Positions 61,667 through 64,000 of a stretch of DNA of 64,000 nucleotides are shown piece after piece. The stretch is from positions 80,210-144,209 of the forward strand of contig NZ_SPQO01000011.1 of assembly GCF_004570325.1 (NCBI RefSeq). Reading direction: 5' to 3'. The position numbers and the translations under genes are program-made. The number at the start of each line of letters is the position of its first letter. Within the stretch, counting starts at the first letter, position 1. The notes under the pieces are model-generated. The model did no database searches. It worked only from the letters and a program-made list of their open reading frames with translations, and was not told the DNA's origin. This stretch comes from Mycobacterium sp. PS03-16 (GTDB taxonomy: Bacteria; Actinomycetota; Actinomycetes; Mycobacteriales; Mycobacteriaceae).

Positions 61667-64000
61667 TCAGTCCATGCTCGGCGGGCCGGCGGGGCGGGCC
61701 GCGGCCCGGCGCCGCGGGCGGCGTGCCGGGGCCACGATCGCCTCGGCCATGACGTCCTCGTCCTCGTCATCGCTGTCGTCCTCGCCGTCGGCCTCAGCGT
61801 CTCCGGTGGCGTCAGCGTCGGCGTCCTCGTCGTCGAGCACCTCGATGTCGTCGTCGTTGTCCTCGTCGTCATCGTTGTCGAGGTCGATCTCGTCCTCGTC
61901 GGTGTCGTCGGTGTCCTCGTCGGTGTCCTCGTCGGCGTCCTCGTCGGCATCCTCATAGTCGTCGGAGTCGTCATTCTCCAACTCCTCGCCGACCACCTCG
62001 TGCACCTTCTCGGCGGTGACGTCCTCGCGGTCCTCGTCGGGCGCGGATTCGTCGTCGGCCGACTCCTCGTCACCGTGACCGTTGGCCGCGGCCATCGCCT
62101 TGAACATCGGGTGCTCACCGGCGGGGTGCGCGGGCACCTTGATCACGGGTGCTGCGGGCGCCTCGTCGGTCTTGGCGCCGCCCTTCTTCCCGCGCTTGCT
62201 GCGCCGGCCGCCGCCTCCGCCGGTTCCACCGCCGGAGTCGGATTTGCGCCCGTTGGACGACGACGCGTTGTCCACCGGATCGCCGTGCAGCATGATGCCG
62301 CGTCCCGCGCAGTGCGGGCACGGCGTCGAGAACGCCTCGATCAGACCGGTGCCCAGCCGCTTACGGGTCAACTGCACCAGCCCGAGCGAGGTCACCTCCG
62401 ACACCTGGTGGCGGGTGCGGTCGCGGGCCAGCGCCTCGGTCAGCCGGCGCAACACGAGGTCGCGGTTCGACTCGAGCACCATGTCGATGAAGTCGATGAC
62501 CACGATGCCGCCGATGTCGCGCAACCGGAGCTGGCGCACGATCTCCTCGGCCGCCTCGAGATTGTTGCGGGTCACCGTCTGCTCGAGGTTGCCGCCCGAT
62601 CCGGTGAACTTGCCGGTGTTGACGTCGATCACCGTCATGGCCTCGGTGCGGTCGATGACCAGCGTGCCGCCCGACGGCAACCACACCTTGCGGTCCATCG
62701 CCTTGGCGATCTGCTCGTCGATGCGGTGCACCGCGAACACGTCCGGCCCGTTGTTGCCGGACGGCTCGTACTTGTTGAGCCGCGGCATCAGGTCCGGCGC
62801 CACCGACTCCACGTAGGAGTTGATGGTGTTCCAGGCGTCGTCACCGGAGACGATCAACCGGGAGAAGTCCTCGTTGAACAGGTCGCGGATCACCTTGACC
62901 AGGACGTCGGGCTCCTCGTAGAGCGCGACGGCGGCGCCGGCCTTCTTCCCGGTGATCTCGGCGGCCTTGCTCTCGATCTCCGACCAGCGCTTCTGCAGCC
63001 GGTCGACGTCGGAGCGGATGTCCTCTTCCTTCACGCCCTCCGACGCGGTGCGGATGATGACGCCCGCGTCGGCGGGCACCACCTCGCGCAGGATCTCCTT
63101 GAGCCGCTGGCGTTCGGTGTCGGGCAGCTTGCGGCTGATCCCGGTGGACGACGCACCGGGCACGTACACGAGGTAGCGGCCGGCCAGCGAGACCTGCGTG
63201 GTCAGCCGGGCGCCCTTGTGCCCGACCGGGTCCTTGCTGACCTGCACGACGACGTAGTCGCCCGGTTTGAGGGCCTGCTCGATCTTGCGGTTCTGCCCGC
63301 CCAGGCCTGCGGCCTCCCAGTTGACCTCACCGGCGTAGAGCACGCCGTTGCGGCCGCGGCCGATGTCGACGAACGCCGCCTCCATCGAGGGCAGCACGTT
63401 CTGCACGATGCCGAGGTAGATGTTGCCGACCAGCGACGCCGAGGCGGCCGAGGTGACGAAGTGTTCGACCACGACCCCGTCCTCGAGCACCGCGATCTGC
63501 GTGTACCGGGCGCCTTCGTGCGGCGGTTCGCTGCGGACCTTGTCGCGCACCACCATGACCCGTTCGACCGCTTCGCGGCGGGCCAGGAATTCGGCCTCGG
63601 ACAGGATCGGTGGGCGGCGCCGTCCGGCGTCGCGGCCGTCGCGGCGGCGCTGGCGTTTGGCTTCCAGCCGCGTGGAGCCGCTGATGCCCTGGATCTCGCC
63701 GTCGTCGCTGTCGCCGGACTTGCCCCGCTCGCGGGGAGCGCGCTCGTGGACGACGGTGTTGGGCGGGTCGTCGGGTGCGGCGCCGGAGTCGGAGTCGTCG
63801 CCCGAACCGGACTTGCGCCGCCGCCGGCGGCGCCGCCGGCGTGAGGTGCCGTCACCGCCCGCGGTGTCCTCGTCGGTGCTGTCGTCGTCCTGATCGTCGC
63901 CGGTGTCGTCGTCGGAATCACCGCTGTCGGCCCGGTCGGGTGCGGCGTCGTCGTTCTCGGCGTCACCGTTGTCGTCGCTCTGCTCGCCGCGGCCGCGGCC
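61667..64000 (-). CDS. rne: Ribonuclease E/G (5' end cut by window edge)
   Basis: 777 codons are visible and the frame is open to the right edge, so the N-terminus is missing. The S1 domain and 5' sensor region are in MVVRDKVRSEPPHEGARYTQ onward. Catalytic aspartates lie in MTVIDVNTGKFTG and IGGIVVIDFIDM, and the zinc-link CPHC is in STPCPHCAGRG. N- and C-terminal extensions are both highly charged; the C-terminal 130 residues are dominated by Asp/Glu runs (DEDTDEDTDDTDEDE) before a basic end (APARRPRRRAAARP). RNase E degrades and processes mRNA and rRNA. An in-frame ATG at 63556 is internal and not the true start. Confidence 0.95.
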   Translation of the reverse strand, partial: GRGRGEQSDDNGDAENDDAAPDRADSGDSDDDTGDDQDDDSTDEDTAGGDGTSRRRRRRRRRKSGSGDDSDSGAAPDDPPNTVVHERAPRERGKSGDSDDGEIQGISGSTRLEAKRQRRRDGRDAGRRRPPILSEAEFLARREAVERVMVVRDKVRSEPPHEGARYTQIAVLEDGVVVEHFVTSAASASLVGNIYLGIVQNVLPSMEAAFVDIGRGRNGVLYAGEVNWEAAGLGGQNRKIEQALKPGDYVVVQVSKDPVGHKGARLTTQVSLAGRYLVYVPGASSTGISRKLPDTERQRLKEILREVVPADAGVIIRTASEGVKEEDIRSDVDRLQKRWSEIESKAAEITGKKAGAAVALYEEPDVLVKVIRDLFNEDFSRLIVSGDDAWNTINSYVESVAPDLMPRLNKYEPSGNNGPDVFAVHRIDEQIAKAMDRKVWLPSGGTLVIDRTEAMTVIDVNTGKFTGSGGNLEQTVTRNNLEAAEEIVRQLRLRDIGGIVVIDFIDMVLESNRDLVLRRLTEALARDRTRHQVSEVTSLGLVQLTRKRLGTGLIEAFSTPCPHCAGRGIMLHGDPVDNASSSNGRKSDSGGGTGGGGGRRSKRGKKGGAKTDEAPAAPVIKVPAHPAGEHPMFKAMAAANGHGDEESADDESAPDEDREDVTAEKVHEVVGEELENDDSDDYEDADEDADEDTDEDTDDTDEDEIDLDNDDDEDNDDDIEVLDDEDADADATGDAEADGEDDSDDEDEDVMAEAIVAPARRPRRRAAARPAGPPSMD

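Noticed and set aside
61667..63556. ATG 63556 as the true start of RNase E
   Set aside because: The same frame continues upstream to the window edge without a stop and with RNase E-like charged sequence (ILSEAEFLARREAVERV), so the ATG is internal.
61136..63844. Long plus-strand open frame opposite rne and rplU (about 900 codons)
   Set aside because: Antisense artefact of rne; repetitive V/L/D composition mirrors the Asp/Glu codons of RNase E.

Overview
This is a high-GC actinobacterial chromosome segment from a rapidly growing mycobacterium (Mycolicibacterium type). The basis is gene content and order, which follow the M. tuberculosis Rv2386c-Rv2444c interval closely: mbtI, hemW, sirA-cysH-sirB, cysA-cysW-cysT-subI, GH15 trehalase, PknH-sensor-like lipoproteins, lepA, Rv2405, CBS protein, rnz, transglutaminase/alpha-E/ATP-grasp, rpsT, holA, comEC-comEA, degV, octT, gpgP, rsfS, nadD, VWA/MoxR, proA, rbsK, nadE, proB, obg, rpmA, rplU, rne. 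Species was inferred by eye from remembered family sequences; no search was run. rpfD, eis and PE24, which sit in this interval in M. tuberculosis, are not seen here, and several rapid-grower additions are present.

Layout. 1-2158: mbtI (cut by the left edge) with an IdeR box, hemW and a small YdeI-like gene, all on the minus strand. 2284-13819: a sulfur-assimilation island. It holds the sulfite reductase/APS reductase/siroheme chelatase operon, a sulfonate/taurine-type ABC importer, a rhodanese broken by one amber codon, and the sulfate ABC importer. Each of the three sulfur operons is preceded by a tiny leaderless ORF ending in a cysteine cluster (CSCCC, CC, CC), and each ORF has its -10 hexamer at exactly -13 to -8. 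Two of the leaders also carry a hairpin that covers or abuts the ribosome binding site of the first structural gene. This looks like a coordinated cysteine-sensing attenuation circuit. A deleted fatty-acid hydroxylase remnant lies between the first two operons.

13851-28374: small membrane proteins, an FAD monooxygenase, GH15 trehalase, an ANTAR protein, two lipoproteins, lepA, a PemK-like protein, an LpqH-like lipoprotein, GNAT, CBS, RNase Z, the transglutaminase/alpha-E/ATP-grasp trio and S20. 28389-38159: DNA polymerase III delta, ComEC/ComEA, an accessory segment (RidA, DapB-like reductase, and an ArsR-SRPBCC-maleylpyruvate-isomerase-like cassette bracketed by two near-identical 49-nt palindromes), then degV, octT, gpgP, rsfS and nadD with overlapping reading frames.

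38202-44688: a GntR/UTRA-regulated catabolic cluster (APC permease, FGGY kinase, GlpA-like dehydrogenase with a BFD-type Fe-S domain, GlpB/HcnB-like FAD enzyme) with two dre-like operators 84 bp apart. 44705-58199: VWA/MoxR, proA, ribokinase-family gene, enoyl-CoA hydratase, a CmtR-like metal sensor with a CDF exporter, nadE, an isochorismatase-like hydrolase, a molybdopterin oxidoreductase that has lost all its N-terminal Fe-S cysteines, a sirtuin and a hypothetical. 58209-64000: proB, obg, rpmA, rplU and RNase E (cut by the right edge).

No tRNA, rRNA, insertion sequence, prophage or CRISPR array was recognised. Coding density is very high: no stretch longer than about 180 bp lacks a gene, a gene remnant or a described regulatory element.
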